Translations under genes and position numbers: made by a program
Notes under the pieces: model-generated
Told to the model about the DNA's origin: nothing
The model's database searches: none
What the model saw: only the letters and a program-made list of their open reading frames with translations
From: Polytrichum commune
Lineage: Eukaryota > Streptophyta > Polytrichopsida > Polytrichales > Polytrichaceae
Length of the DNA stretch: 64,000 nucleotides
Direction of reading: 5' to 3'
Assembly: GCA_950295325.1 (NCBI GenBank)
Contig: OX485806.1
Location: forward strand, 1,426,001 to 1,490,000
Shown: piece by piece, positions 44,851-56,828 of the stretch
How positions within the stretch are numbered: position 1 is the first letter of the stretch
Layout of the letters: each line of letters opens with the position of its first letter

Positions 44851-45822
44851 CTAAGCCCTTTTTTTTGGCGGCCTCCATGGCTCTAAAAATCTCAGGCCCA
44901 CGACTGTATCCTTGTGTGTTGCCTGGACAGGAATATGTGTCGTTCTTGCATGTTTTAGGACGTGCTCCCGAATTGTAAGAGGTGGTATTATAAGTAGAAT
45001 GCGAGGGTGTTTGCGAAAGGGAACGTCTTGCGCTTCTCCGGAGGGCCAGACAACGATCGGACTCGGAAGATGCGGCCTTGAGGGCGTGCCTATCCAAGGA
45101 GGACGTGGAGGAGGGCCGGGCACCAAGCGAGCGGGTAACCACCTGCGAAACAACGTCATAGGAAGATAAGAATAGGAATGGAGTGGGGAAAATAATGAGG
45201 GCGGTTTGGGATGGGCGCTCGTAAAGAGAACGGCACGCAAACGGAAGACAAGGAAAGCAAAAGCGAGAAAGGGGTTCAGGGTTGAGGAGGGCACCTTGGC
45301 TTTGGGGACGTCCATGCGGGGAACGGTGGGAACGAGGGGGGCGTCGACGGGAGCATCCGGAGCCGATGGAACTATTGCAATTATGTTGGATGGCGGGGGG
45401 GAGTCGAGGCGTGGAGGGCCCACGATCGCGGAGGACGTTGCGGGGGGAGGAACGGAGTCGGCGGGGGAGGTGTGGCAACGGGGGCCTTCCATGCGGAGAC
45501 GCCGGCTCGGCCCGCGACGAGCGACGGCGTCGTCCCTCGAGGGCGAGAGGTGTCCCAAACGAACGAGCGTCCGTTTCTCCTTGGAGAGGGGGGAGGGCGA
45601 CGGGGCGTAGGCGCGGGCGACAAGTGGTGGGGGCGGGCTGTTGACGACGCCGTCGTCGATGCCGACGTCGCGGGAGTAATCCACGGCCGAGGCCGCGTCG
45701 ACCGCCGAGAACTGGTAGAGGGATGGCATTTGGAAGCCCGTGACGTCGCGGGAAGGGGAGGCAGGGGGCGAGAGGAGACGGGAAGGGCCGTCGACCACAG
45801 GGGCGTCGCATATGGGGGCAGA
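44851..45822 (-). CDS. Proline-rich open exon, function unknown
   Basis: A GC-rich open frame follows a good acceptor (CCCATAG/TCTGCC at 45823). It reads MPSLYQFSAVDAASAVDYSR, then Pro/Ser/Ala-rich text (SPPPPLVARAYAPSPSPLSK, VPTVPRMDVPKAKVPSS). No domain is recognised. A second frame is also long, but its Arg/Pro composition looks like a shadow. It lies 98 bp downstream of the four-exon gene on the same strand. It could be a separate small gene, an alternative last exon, or non-coding. The 3' end and any further splicing are unresolved. Confidence 0.3.
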   Translation of the reverse strand, partial: SAPICDAPVVDGPSRLLSPPASPSRDVTGFQMPSLYQFSAVDAASAVDYSRDVGIDDGVVNSPPPPLVARAYAPSPSPLSKEKRTLVRLGHLSPSRDDAVARRGPSRRLRMEGPRCHTSPADSVPPPATSSAIVGPPRLDSPPPSNIIAIVPSAPDAPVDAPLVPTVPRMDVPKAKVPSSTLNPFLAFAFLVFRLRAVLFTSAHPKPPSLFSPLHSYSYLPMTLFRRWLPARLVPGPPPRPPWIGTPSRPHLPSPIVVWPSGEAQDVPFRKHPRILLIIPPLTIREHVLKHARTTHIPVQATHKDTVVGLRFLEPWRPPKKRA

Positions 45823-45920
45823 CTATGGGCAAGAACAACAACAACAACAAAAGACATCCAAAAACGAAGCAAGCATTAGTAAATGTGACCACATGATACA
45901 AGCAAAGACATGGAGGCATT

Positions 45921-48900
45921 TCAAATCAATTTATTGAGTTTGGCGAGCCTCATGATGCTCTTGAATACATTATCGCGGGGGCTTAGCGCCGCATTGCCGA
46001 AGGGGTTGGACCTAACAAAAAATGGGATGCTACCGGCGTGGAGCACGAGCCTTCTAAGGTAGGGGGCTAGCCTATCGACCAAAAATGTGTCTTGCCTATC
46101 GCCGGTCCAAGTGTCCGGGAAGATGACGTTGCCCGGGGGGTTCAAGACGCTCTTGGTGGGGCTGTCGTCGATGAGGACAGTGTTCTCTGGAGTCGGCCAC
46201 CACCCGTGCGGCGTCCCTTGCAGACGGGGGACGCCTCGCCAGAGTCTCGAGCGGAGGACCTTGAGGAACTGTTGTCCTCCGCCCCGACCGCCAAACTTGG
46301 GCACCGGTTGACCTTTCTCGTCGCAGTCCTCTTGGCCGAGGACGAGGCAAGGGCTCGGGAGATCGCGGAACAAGAAGTGCACGATGGGCTCGGTGTTCTC
46401 CATGACCATGGAGCTCCACACAATGACGTGAGCGAACTCGACCACCTCGCGAAGGAAGTCACGCAAGCCGGGACGGGCGCGGACAGCCTTGCGGTTAATG
46501 AGGGTGTCGAGCTCGCCGTCGTAGTCCCTTTCGTCGGGGTGACGGAAGGGACGCGTGGGGACCCTTGGGATGTGTTGGGTGTGACACAACACCCCGTTGA
46601 GGTCAAAAACGATGAAAGGTTTGTTCCGGGTGGGAGGTCCACTGGTAGAGGGGTTGCGACCAATCTCCGGGGGGTCCTGTGATGAACAACGCGACTAGTT
46701 TAATTCTATGATCCAATAATGAAATTTTGCGTAGAAAATGAAGACGGTGCATTATGGGGAAAGACGAGGAAGTGAGGAGAGTGCAAGGAAAATGTGCTCA
46801 AGGGCACACTTGCGAACGAGCGTTCGTGAATGAAGGCTGCGGGGGCGGTGCGCATCATTTACGAGCGCTCGTTCGTGAGCGCGGCTACACGTACATTTAC
46901 GAGCGGTCGTTCGCGAATGAGGTGGACAGTGGGTCGCAGCCTTTCACGAACGAGCGTTCGCGAATGAGGTGGGTATGCAAGAATCAACATAATCTCATCA
47001 ACATATACAACATACGAGAAGGGGTCGAGGGCAGAGAATTTGAAGCAACGCGATGCAGATAACATAGGCTCATATATTAATCCGTTGAATATTTACATTT
47101 CTCACGTGATAGTCTATCACATTTTCCTAAGGCAAAATGATGCCGTGTCCTACAAAACTGTTCGGCCCTAAGGGGGACCGCTGAAGAGGGCTCTCGCAAG
47201 GCCACTGGATGTCGATGAAGATAAAAACATCGCGATGTTAGAGAGGTTACGAACGCGCGTTCGTTAAAAAATGGTATTCTCAGAGGAGAGTTACCTCGTC
47301 ATCGGGGGGAGGGGTAGCGGCGCTGGACCGAGCAGCAGGTCCCTCCTCAACGATTAACGAACGCGCGTTCGTAACCTCCACAGCTGCAGCCGCCTCTGTC
47401 TCCATGGCCTCTGCCTCACGCTCCGGTTGAGAGGCCTGTGTCGCTTGGATGCGCAGCGCGTCTTCTTCCTCGGCGCCCAGGTCGAGCGCGTCCATCCTGA
47501 CATCCTCCATCCACGCCGCATGGGTTTCTTCCACGTCCATCCCATGCACCCCTGGTGCGTCATTGGGGCTCCCCTGCGTGTCCTCCACAATGACCATGTC
47601 AGTGTGTCGCGCAGAGTCATCGCCATGTCTGTCTACTACCCTGGGGACGACGGTGAAAGACGATGCATCGGTGTATGAGGGCAGTCCTACCCTTGAAGGG
47701 GGAGGGGTGAGGACTGGAGGACCTGAAGATTCACGAACGCGCGTTCGTAAATCCTCGTCCTCCTGGATGGCCGCCGCCACAGCATCGTGGGAGGTGGTCG
47801 AGGGAACCTCTGGTGGCGGAGGAGTGCCAACAGGCGTGGGGTGGGGCGCCTGCTGGCGGGAAGGCCCTCCGGTGAACATGCCCGGTGGAGGGGATTGGGA
47901 GGGGTATCCTCCAGTGAAGGGGTAGGCCGGCTGGGGGGGCGCTGAGAAGCTCTGCATACGCTGGAGCATGGCGAGGATGGCGTCCGTCTTCTCGTTGGAC
48001 TGCCTCAGCTCCTCCTGAATTGCGAACATTTTCTTGGCATTCTCCTCTGCCGCCTTCGCCATGTCCTCCTTCATCTTTTGCTCGAGCTTGGCGTTAAGCT
48101 CGGCGACGGACAACGCCTCCTCCTTGACCCGCTTGTTCTTGTCGAAGTCTACCCCCAGCTCGACCATGATCTCCATGTCGCCCTCGTCCTCATCGGAGAC
48201 CTCGATGATTGCCCCCGGAGGCAGCTCCACGTAGGGGGTCTTCTTCATCCTCCGCCTCGTGTTGCGGTACTGGTCCAACGTCGGTCGGGACCGTTGGTCC
48301 AGAAGGTCGAGGTTCTCCATCTTGGGAACCACGATCGGCCTGGGCGACACGGATGTCGAGCATCCCCCGGGAGTGCCGAATGCCTCCGCTCCAGACGTTC
48401 TCGCGGGGAGGACATCTTGGGTTGTCCCCGCCGACGACCCCGTGTATCCACCCGGAGTCCCTTGCACGTCGGATGGATTTCCCGACGGCGCCAAAATGCG
48501 GAGAGGAGTGACGTCCAAGGATCGGAGGATCGCCTCGACGTTGTAGGAGGGCGCGGGCTCGTCGTCGTCCGTCTCCATGGCGGGCATGCCTTCGTCGACG
48601 GGCATGTTGATGTCCGTCCTCGGGAGGGACATGTCCTCCAGGTCCATCGTGGAGGCCTTCGCCCTGTGCACGTGGAAGTCCTCCTCGTCGATGGCTTCAA
48701 TGAAGCTGTTGACGACCAGCCCCAGCATCTGAGATTCAAGCAAATACGTTAGAAAATACGAACGTGCGTTCGTAAACATCAACGACGAGAAACAATGTCA
48801 TCAAACCCAAGACAAGTTGAGGTGAACTTTACGAACGAGCGTTCGTAAATATTAGTTGGAGAGCTTACCATCGCAGCGTACATGAACTTGCTGCCGCCAC

Positions 48901-51611
48901 AAACGTTGTACACGGTCTCTCCGCTTATTGCCACGCTCTGCAAAACGGAGACGTAGAACTCCAACCTGAGTTCCATCGCCGGGAAGACAGTGTACAAGGT
49001 CTCCTGCAGCAGATCCTTGGGAGGGGGATGGGGGATGCTGTAGATCTTCTTGAACGTAGTGTTCGCCTTGACAGGGGCTCGCCCATTCCGCAGCGCGTTG
49101 TACGTCAAGAAGACGAGGCTGACCGCCCCCACCTGTTTGTTCCCCCTGGCCTCGTTGATGGCCACGATCCCTTCCGTCTTGGCGGGCACGTAAGTGCTGT
49201 GGAAGATGCTGTACTCAAATTTGATCGACTTCTCGTACAGGTCGACTACAGCAGAGAGCTTCTCCTGCTCGACTATCCACAGCCAAACGTGAGGCTCCCT
49301 CATGTCCGGAGACTTGTGCTCCTTGAACTTGGCCATGAAGGGGTCGTAGAAAGGTATGTCCTTCCCCCCCTGCCTCGACGCACCGGGGATCCCCCTGAAA
49401 TCGATCAGGGCAAATGGGCACCCCCGTCGATCCTCCCTCACCTCGGCCCTGCTCATGGTCCGGTCCCACTTGGAAAATGTCACCCTCTCCACTCCTTTTG
49501 TCAACAGACAAAATCTGGCCACTCCTTCGAATGTGGCCAACCTCTTCCGCGTCAAAAAGCTTCTGTATTGCTCCACCTCTTGGGGATCCGTCTCGGTTTT
49601 CTTTGTCCTCTTGTTCCCCTTCTGCTTCAAAATGGAGGCGTGCTCCTTGACAAGACAACGCATTGAGGGTCCGGAGATGTTGTAGTCGACCTTGAACATC
49701 TTCCAGCTGGCCCAATTAATGTCCCCGTCGGCTAGGATGAGTGCGTACTCTGGTATTAGGGCGCTCAACTCCCTCATTGCAGCAGTCTTCAGCTTGCGGT
49801 GTTCGCACCATTCCTTGATGGAATACGTGCCGGGCTTGTGTCTTGGCCTCTTCAAAAATATCTTCGGGTATGGGATGGTTCTTCCCACAGTGTTCCCAAG
49901 AAGATGCACCGCGCACCTCTGCAACTCGGACTCTGTTAACCCTTGAAGGGACCTGAAGAACTCCCTCAGTAGTGGAGGGGCCTCCCCGGTCTTCTCCGCG
50001 CTGTACTTCTCCTCGGTGTCGGGGTTGACCAGATCGCCCGAGCTGTGCGCATCAAAAAATTGTGTCCACAACTCCCAAGTGTCCCTGTTGCAACAGATGA
50101 GGCGGAGCTCACCCTTGAGCTCCAGGACAGACTTGGTTGTTGTAGACTTCATGTCGATGGAGGAGAACTTGTCCACCATCGCGTCGCAGAATGCCTGCAG
50201 CAAGAAAAACATCAGTAACGCACAAAATACGAACGCACGTTCGTAAGTTTGAATGTCAAAGAACTTGAAAATTTGAATGTCAAAGATATTTACGAACGTT
50301 CGTTCGTAAACTCACCTTCCATTGTGGAGACGGCGTCTTCGCGTTCTCCCTTTCTTTAGGGGGGCACCCGTGGGCGACCCAGACGTCCCTTGCAGCCACT
50401 ATGTTGGCTGCCCACGACGCCTCGAAGGCCTTGATTTTGTTGCCGGAGTTGAGGAAGGTGGATATCTTCCGCAGCTTGTCCCAATCGTCCGACCACACCA
50501 AGAACGCCTTCCAGTAGCGCAAGTCCTCCTTCAGCTCATGCTGGAAGTTGTCGTCCTTGAGAATTATTTGGGACGCCTCCAAGCTGTGTTGGCCGTCTAT
50601 GATCCAGAACTCTCCATTCTGGATCCGTGGCCAGTCCTTCTCCGTCGGACGGGATGTCAGCCCCTTCGGCATGACGCAGACGGTCTGCCTGTCCCACTTG
50701 ACGTTGTTCATTAGATTATTTATCTGCCACTTCACACCACCGCTTTCGCGAGAGCGAACCACCCATTTGTTGGGGGACATCTCGCACTTGAAGCAGTCCA
50801 CGTTGAATGTGAAGTGGCGTCCCATGGGCCAGCAATCCTTCGAGTAGTTGTTGAAGTCTCGAAGGATCCTCGTGGCCTTCACAGCGTCAGGGTTCTCACC
50901 CTTTTTCAAGGGGGTGGGCATTACGACAGGCGAGGTCACCTCTGCGGTCTCCGTTACTCCCGATTTCTCCATCTCCTCCCTTGTCCTCTTCGATGGCGTG
51001 GAGTGTCTACTGGGGCCCTCCGTCGCCCTGCTAGCGGAAGGCACAGGCCTGGGTGCACTTCTAGATCCTCCTGCCCCTGATGTGGATGGTTTCCTGGGGC
51101 TCTTCTTCTTCTTGTTTGCCTCAGTGACCACACTGTTGTATTTGGAGATGTTCAATGCCAGGGCGTTCAATTTCCTTGCAGTCCAGTATGGGCTCAACGC
51201 ATATTTGGAGAAGAGGCCGTCCAGGTCGAAGTGCTTGGCATCTTCCGCTACGTTATTGGTGGCGTATTGGTAGGAGAAGGTATTTTTCTGAAAATGTAAC
51301 AAGAGGTTGATATGATCCTTCTTGTTCTTCATGTCCAGAATTACATACTCCCCCTGGGCCTCTATGGACTCTATCTCCCACGTCTTCATTTGAACCCACT
51401 GTTCGGGCTGGTCCGGTCTTGTCTCCAGCTCGTAGGTGAAGCGCATGCAGAAGAGGCCGTCCCCGATCTTCTCTGGCAGTGCCGTCCACTCCCCCATGAA
51501 GTCTTCCTTGGGGACATAGTTGTCGTTGCCGTTATCGTCTAACACCGACTCTGGGAGGCCATCGACCTTCACCGCGAACATCTCAATGGCGCTTCTGCTT
51601 GATCTTGCCAT
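45921..51611 (-). CDS. Four-exon fusion: ParB/DGQH-like, degenerate DNA methyltransferase-like, FCP1/HAD-like
   Basis: Exons 50316-51611, 48869-50194, 47295-48728 and 45921-46676 join through three phase-0 introns to 1603 aa without stops. Exon 1 begins at ATG directly after an acceptor (TTGCAG/ATGGCAAGATC), so an untranslated leader exon probably lies upstream. Around residue 339 IIDGQHSLEAS resembles the DGQHR motif of ParB/DndB-type domains. Exon 2 ends with IPHPPPKDLLQ, then CGGSKFMYAAM joined to LGLVVNSFIEAIDEEDF; this matches the closing pattern of beta-class DNA N-methyltransferases (HPTQKPxxLLE...FxGSGTTxxAAxxLGRxxIGIExDxxYF). A DPPY-type catalytic motif is missing. Exon 3 is acidic with a Lys/Glu coiled coil and Pro-rich parts. 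Exon 4 has FCP1/HAD motifs FIVFDLNGVL (second Asp is Asn), IVWSSMVM and VLIDDSP. Domain names are inference; the exon chain is well supported by phase. It may bind the surrounding palindromes, which is untested. Confidence 0.7.
46805..47270. repeat. Palindromes in intron 3 of the four-exon gene
   Basis: One good copy sits close to the donor (about 47247-47268). Four diverged copies at about 46811, 46858, 46893 and 46944 have arms such as TTTACGAGCG and CGTTCGCGAA. Confidence 0.85.
47354..47375. repeat. Palindrome inside coding exon 3 (first)
   Basis: TTAACGAACG-cg-CGTTCGTAAC, read in frame as VTNARSL on the minus strand. One change in each outer arm. Confidence 0.9.
47730..47751. repeat. Palindrome inside coding exon 3 (second)
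   Basis: TTCACGAACG-cg-CGTTCGTAAA, read in frame as DLRTRVRES on the minus strand. Confidence 0.9.
48756..48849. repeat. Palindrome pair in intron 2 of the four-exon gene
   Basis: The intron spans 48729-48868. One palindrome (48828-48849) begins about 20 bp after the donor ATG/GTAAGC. The other (about 48756-48777) lies about 27 bp before the acceptor. Confidence 0.9.
50229..50311. repeat. Palindrome pair in intron 1 of the four-exon gene
   Basis: The intron spans 50195-50315. One palindrome starts immediately after the donor (AAG/GTGAG, then TTTACGAACG). The other lies about 35 bp before the acceptor TTGCTGCAG. Confidence 0.9.
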
Positions 51612-51639
51612 CTGCAACAGAATATAAACAATTAGTGAC

Positions 51640-52270
51640 TTTACGAACGAACGTTCGTAAGTGACATGCATATCCCACAGACTACGCAGTGTTAATGCGT
51701 CTTTGCAATTGATGTAATTATATTTACGAACGTTCGCTCGTAAATGAGGGGTTGCAAGATCATATAAATTTTTAGTATTGAGTTTACGAACGAGCGTTCG
51801 TAAAAGATATGAAGATCAAAGAGACTACTCGTCATGAATGTGTTTGTAATATATTTGGTTATTTTTACGAACGATCGTTCGTAAAAGATATAGGTTTTAT
51901 AGGTTTGGATTCATTTACGAACGTGCGTTCGTAAGTATGTCCATTTGGTCTATCTTTTCGGATATTTGGTTGATTTATCTTTCGTAAGTACATGTGATTT
52001 GTCTTATTGGTGTTCGCAAAATTGTATTTGTTCTTTAGATATTCATAGAGGTTCATATTTAAGTTAAGGTTCTTTCTGAGTGATATTTTGAGTATATTTA
52101 CGAACGTGCGTTCGTAAATATAGATCATCTCAAAGAACGTGGAGTGCGTATTTACGAACGCACGTTCGTAAATGGAGGTTCGGTATGCAGTGTAGGTCCA
52201 TTTACGAACGAGCGTTCGTAAATGGAGGTGGGTATGCAGTGTATGTCCATTTACGAACGAGCGTTCGTAT
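51640..52270. repeat. Palindrome cluster upstream of the four-exon gene
   Basis: Nine copies at about 51640, 51722, 51783, 51865, 51914, 52097, 52151, 52200 and 52249. The sequence between the ATG-adjacent acceptor and the leader region is probably the first, untranslated-region intron. Confidence 0.9.
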
Positions 52271-52399
52271 ATGTGATGGTTTTGGGATCCCCTGTCCGTA
52301 CATATATGTATTCGTGTATATACGAATACCTATATATACGTATATGTATATAACTCACTTATTAGTTACTCTGCTTGCAGCCGTGCCTGCAAAATTTTG

Positions 52400-53400
52400 G
52401 TCAGAATGATGCAATTCTTCAATCATAAAGCAATTGAGATGCAGAATGAGATGCAGAATGAAACATGAAGAAAAGAGTGATAGTTCACATTGCATGTAAC
52501 AAAAGAAATTGAATTCAAGAAGCAACATTTTCAGAATGTGAGAGGAGTTGGAAAGGATAACAAATTACATTGAAATGCTGCACACTGCAATCCCTGCTTC
52601 TTCTCTTTCTGAAAATCCCAGAAATCCTCACAACTGCACACTCAATTGCCTTTCAAATGCACACTCAGATAACTCTCTAATGCAGACCTCAAGCCTTCAC
52701 AGCTTATATACAAACCCTAGTATACTCCTATGTACACAAAACTCACAACCTTGTAGCTCTCAAGCTTCTGAACTCTTAAGCAAACCCTAAACTCTCAAGC
52801 TTCCCTAAACTCTCAAGCTTCACTTCTGAAGCTTCCCTAAACTCTCAAGCTTCACTTCTGAAGCTTCCTTAAACTCTCAAGCTTCAACTCTGAAGCTTCC
52901 TTAAACTCTCAAGCTTCTATAGATCACCCTCAAGCTCTCAATCCGAAACTCTGAAGCTTTCCTACTCAAGCTCTCAAGCTTTTGAAACTCACAAACTCTC
53001 ACACTGAAAGCTTTCACAAACTCACAAGCTTTCACAATGAAAGCTTTCACAAACTCAAAAGCTTTCACACAAGCTCTCAATCTGAAATCTCTCAAAACTT
53101 GCAACAAAACTAATTTAAAACTTCAAGACTAAAAAAAGCAAGAGCTTCGCTCTCTAAACGCTCCGCTCCTCCTCTCCTCGAAATGACAAATGAGGAGAAG
53201 AGGAAGGGGCGCGGGGAGGTAGGTGCGCCGCTAGGGTTTCCCAGCACCTGCCACGTGGCACAACTCCACTGGCTAGGGTTGGGAGAGAGATGGGATGGGA
53301 TGGTATGGGAGGTGATGGGAAGGGATGGGATGGGATGGGATGCGATGGGAGATGGGAGATGGTTGTATATTGGAACCCTTCATGTTATTCTCATGCTTTG
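52400..53400 (-). repeat. Probable promoter/leader block, inverse copy of 61000-61750
   Basis: On the minus strand it runs from a GGGAT-rich tract (53280-53360), through the AGGGAAACCCTAGCGGCG-like block and a CTCAAGCTT-rich stretch (52740-53100), toward the gene. The same order occurs on the plus strand at 61000-61750. Position suggests promoter and 5' leader of the four-exon gene. No TATA box is assigned. Confidence 0.6.
52740..53100. repeat. Degenerate tandem repeat, CTCAAGCTT type
   Basis: Many copies of AAACTCTCAAGCTTC and ACTTCTGAAGCTTCC with unit lengths of about 15-35 bp, degrading to CAAACTCACAAGCTTTCACA units. Confidence 0.85.
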
Positions 53401-53934
53401 ACATATTTATATGTAATGGACGCGTTTAAGGCATTAACTTGACAAGCTTAGTTCAAATACATGAATTTTACTCGTTTTATTTCCTTAGTACCTCTACATT
53501 TGGATTCCTTGTAAACATATTTTAGGAAAATATGCTCAGTTAATTCGTAATAAACAATGCATGTCACTCCCTAGGTTGTCAATGTAGAATCCACCCCCAA
53601 AGATATATATATGGTGTTTTAAAATATAGTTTATGTAAGAGCTAGATATCTTTCAATTAATTCGATGGTTCCTCAAATAAATATTACATGCAAAAAAGAA
53701 TTCATAATAATATGAGATTGCGCAGAGTTGCTATACGATAGGATGTCAATTCAAGTTCTAATATTAGGTGTTAGCTTGAACTAATGCATTTCTGGAGTGG
53801 TCAACTATTTTGCTAGCATCAACTACGAGCTTGCGATGAATGAAGTTAATGCAATTACAAGGGTTTTTGAGGAGTCAATATTGTTTGTGTGTGTAATGTA
53901 TCCTAGTAACAATCTAAAACCTAAACCCAAATAC

Positions 53935-54030
53935 CACATACACAACTTTCACAAACCCTAAACCCCTAAACCCTACCCCCAAACCCTTACCCTAAACCCT
54001 AACCGCAAACCCTAAACCCTACATCCCTGC
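53935..54030 (+). repeat. Interstitial telomere-like repeat, right arm
   Basis: About ten degenerate CCCTAAA units (AAACCCTAAACCCCTAAACC and variants). Plant-type telomere sequence at an internal site, mirrored in the left arm. Confidence 0.85.
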
Positions 54031-55002
54031 ATCTTTTTATCTTACCAACCTTTCTTATATGTGGCCATGTTGTTTTCTGAGGGCAGGTCAAATTGGTCTA
54101 CCAATGTTGGTTGGATGGAGAATGCTTAATTCCGTTCATAACAACTATAATAATTGATAATGATGGCAATTGTCAATTTCACATTCCAAATTAATAGATT
54201 TGAGATAAAACTTTGGTTTAAGTGATAAGTGAAATTTCAAATATTCCCACTTTCACCTTAATAGTTCTGAGTGAAATTTCATCACACAATCCACGATCTT
54301 ATTATAATAACATGCATGTCTTAAGACTTCAATTTATATCAACACTTTAAGCTATGATGATGCACATCCTTCTCATAGGATGCAAAACATATATTAATTG
54401 TAAGTACATACTATTGTATGCACCATTCCAAATTAATAGTGCATTTCCCCAAACCCTAAAAGTCTATTTCCAATAGGACCTCAACTCATTTAATCATGTG
54501 TCAACTTAAACTAACAATCGAACAATGCATTCAACTATAAATATCACCAATGATCTAATAAACATTTAACCAATGTGTATCCGTACCCTTACAACAAGTG
54601 GACGAAAATTCAATTTCCAATAGGACGTCAAACACATAATAATTGTAAATATGATTCAACGTTACGGTAGCTAGTATGGTTTCAAGTCTCAATGATCATT
54701 ACGCTATCATACTATGCAGCATTACAAATTGATTAATCCTTCCTACTCATGCCATTTTAATTCCTTATTTTCACACCTAGATACCATTTGAAAGAAGACC
54801 TAACTTACATATATTATTAGGTATAATTAGTTCATAGTGTCCTCAATCTACCCTAGTGCAAGCCATTATGGATTAACCCGATTTTTTAGTTGTATTCATG
54901 CACTTGGTGACCATATTACGGTCATTTTTTGATGTGAAACATATGATACCTATAATTTTAGGGGCGTCCGCAACATGTTTCTTAGCCACTCTGACCTCAT
55001 TG

Positions 55003-55019
<17 letters not shown>

Positions 55020-55053
<34 letters not shown>

Positions 55054-55162
55054 CTTCGACATTCATAACTTTATTAGGCATCAATTGTCAATTAACTTGG
55101 ACTTCATACCTTAGTCGCAAATCATTAAATATTCAATGTTAACCATCTCCATATTTAGACAT

Positions 55163-55219
<57 letters not shown>

Positions 55220-55220
55220 G
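55020..55220. repeat. (TA)n microsatellites
   Basis: Two TA runs, about 55020-55051 after a (GT)n stretch and about 55168-55217. The left arm has only a short equivalent at 43350-43366. Confidence 0.95.
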
Positions 55221-55607
55221 TATATACATATATTTCGATGAGACCTTGGTCACAACTAAGGTGTGCAACCGATTTATATATTTTCAATATGTTGGCGTGC
55301 ATGCAAGGCATGTTCCATACATGACAATGCTATTTATATAATTCCGCATGGATGGAATGGGAGATTGTTAGGTCAAAGAAGGCGGCGGGAATCTGCTTTT
55401 TAAAAAGCATCCAAGGGATTTTGAACCAGCGGGGTGAAGTACTTAAAGCTCTTCCCCCCACAACAAAGCTCTTTTCAGCGGCACATGCAAGTGTGCGCTC
55501 TACAGACCTCACCGAACGCGCTCAAGCCATTTCGTGTGCGCCAACCCTACACCACCCAGGTACAGTACAGGCTGTACCTACCGCATATACCGCCGTAAAT
55601 ACCGGAA

Positions 55608-56420
55608 CTTTACGAACGCACGTTCGTAAAGATGAAGAGCTTCAGGTTTAGACAAACGATTCGGACCTGGACATGGCAAGGATTTACGAACGCGCGTTCG
55701 TAAATTCCACATGAGAGCATGTTCTGGATTGGGCTACTCATATGGATAGTCACATGCACGTAATCCATCTCAGTTATTTACGAACGTGCGTTCGTAAATA
55801 TGCCTTCGAGGACCATGCAGACATATTTGACCCTTATCTATTGGTACCTGATGGTCGGTAATTTACGAACGTGCGTTCGTAAATCCCACAGGAGATCATG
55901 TTTTGGATTGAGCTACTCATGGATAGTCACATGCACATCATCCATGGCATTTATTTACGAACGTGCGTTCGTAAATATGCCTTCGAGTTTCATACATACA
56001 TATTTGACCCTTGTCTATTGGTACCTGTTGGTCGGTAATTTACGAACGTGCGTTCGTAAATCCCACATGAGAGCATGTTCTGGATTGAGGTACTCATATG
56101 GTTAGTCACATGCACTTAATCCATGACAGTCATTTACGAACGTGCGTTCGTAAATATGCCTTCGAGGATCATACATACTTATTTGACCCGTATCTATTGT
56201 TACCTGATGGTCGGGAATTTACGAACGTTCGTTCGTAAATACATGTCATTATTGTCTACGCATCCAGCAACACATCTTCATTCATGCACATCAGTATGGC
56301 AGTAATTTACGAACACAGAATAGCAAGAAAAATATGCTCATCGCTCGTCCGTGAAGGATGTGAACACGGGGTCGCACCCATTTACGAACGTCCGTTCGTA
56401 AATGGGTAGGTACGCAAAAG
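55608..56420. repeat. Palindrome cluster R1
   Basis: Nine palindromes spaced about 75-165 bp in a repeat of about 175 bp with shared spacer words (GAGAGCATGTTCTGGATTG, ATTTGACCCTTATCTATTGG, GGTACCTGATGGTCGG). A further copy lies at about 56664. Confidence 0.95.
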
Positions 56421-56828
56421 TCAACATAATCAAATTCACAATATGGAGGTGCTCAGTGTTCAAAATATTGTTGGAGTTGATTCAGGCATCATCTGCAGAT
56501 TTGCTAATTTTGTGCGTATGGACAAGTGTTCTCTTGTGATAGTATATCGCGCAGGTTCCTAAGTCAACATGGTACTTTGACCTACAAAACCGATATTCCT
56601 CAGGGTGCTCTCATTTGAGGGATCTCGAAGGCCGCCGGATGTACATGGAGAAGTTACTGAGGTCACGAACGCGCGTTCGTAAATGCATGTGGCGTTCTCG
56701 GATTTCTGATTTCGTCGTCGGTTGTATGTGGACAGGCGCTGGTCCGAACAGCAGGGCCCTCCTGGACGACTAACGAGTGTTCTCCTCTTTGTCCATGTAT
56801 TGTTTACATTAGTGAACAACCTAGACGT

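Larger units (their letters stand above)
53930..55630 (-). repeat. Inner inverted arm, right
   Basis: Inverse counterpart of 42850-44110. It ends next to a perfect palindrome at about 55610, as does the left arm at about 42826. It is longer than the left arm because of two (TA)n expansions. Confidence 0.75.

Noticed and set aside
45206-45644. Plus-strand frames of 120-135 aa over the GC-rich region (also 46092-46682, 48078-48752 and 49028-49666)
   Set aside because: Shadows of the minus-strand exons. They lack domains, and the minus strand shows splice sites and motifs.
45921-51611. Endogenous viral element
   Set aside because: The ParB/methyltransferase-like order is phage-like, but there is no capsid, polymerase or packaging gene nearby, and the gene has plant-type introns. 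Kept only as a possible distant origin.
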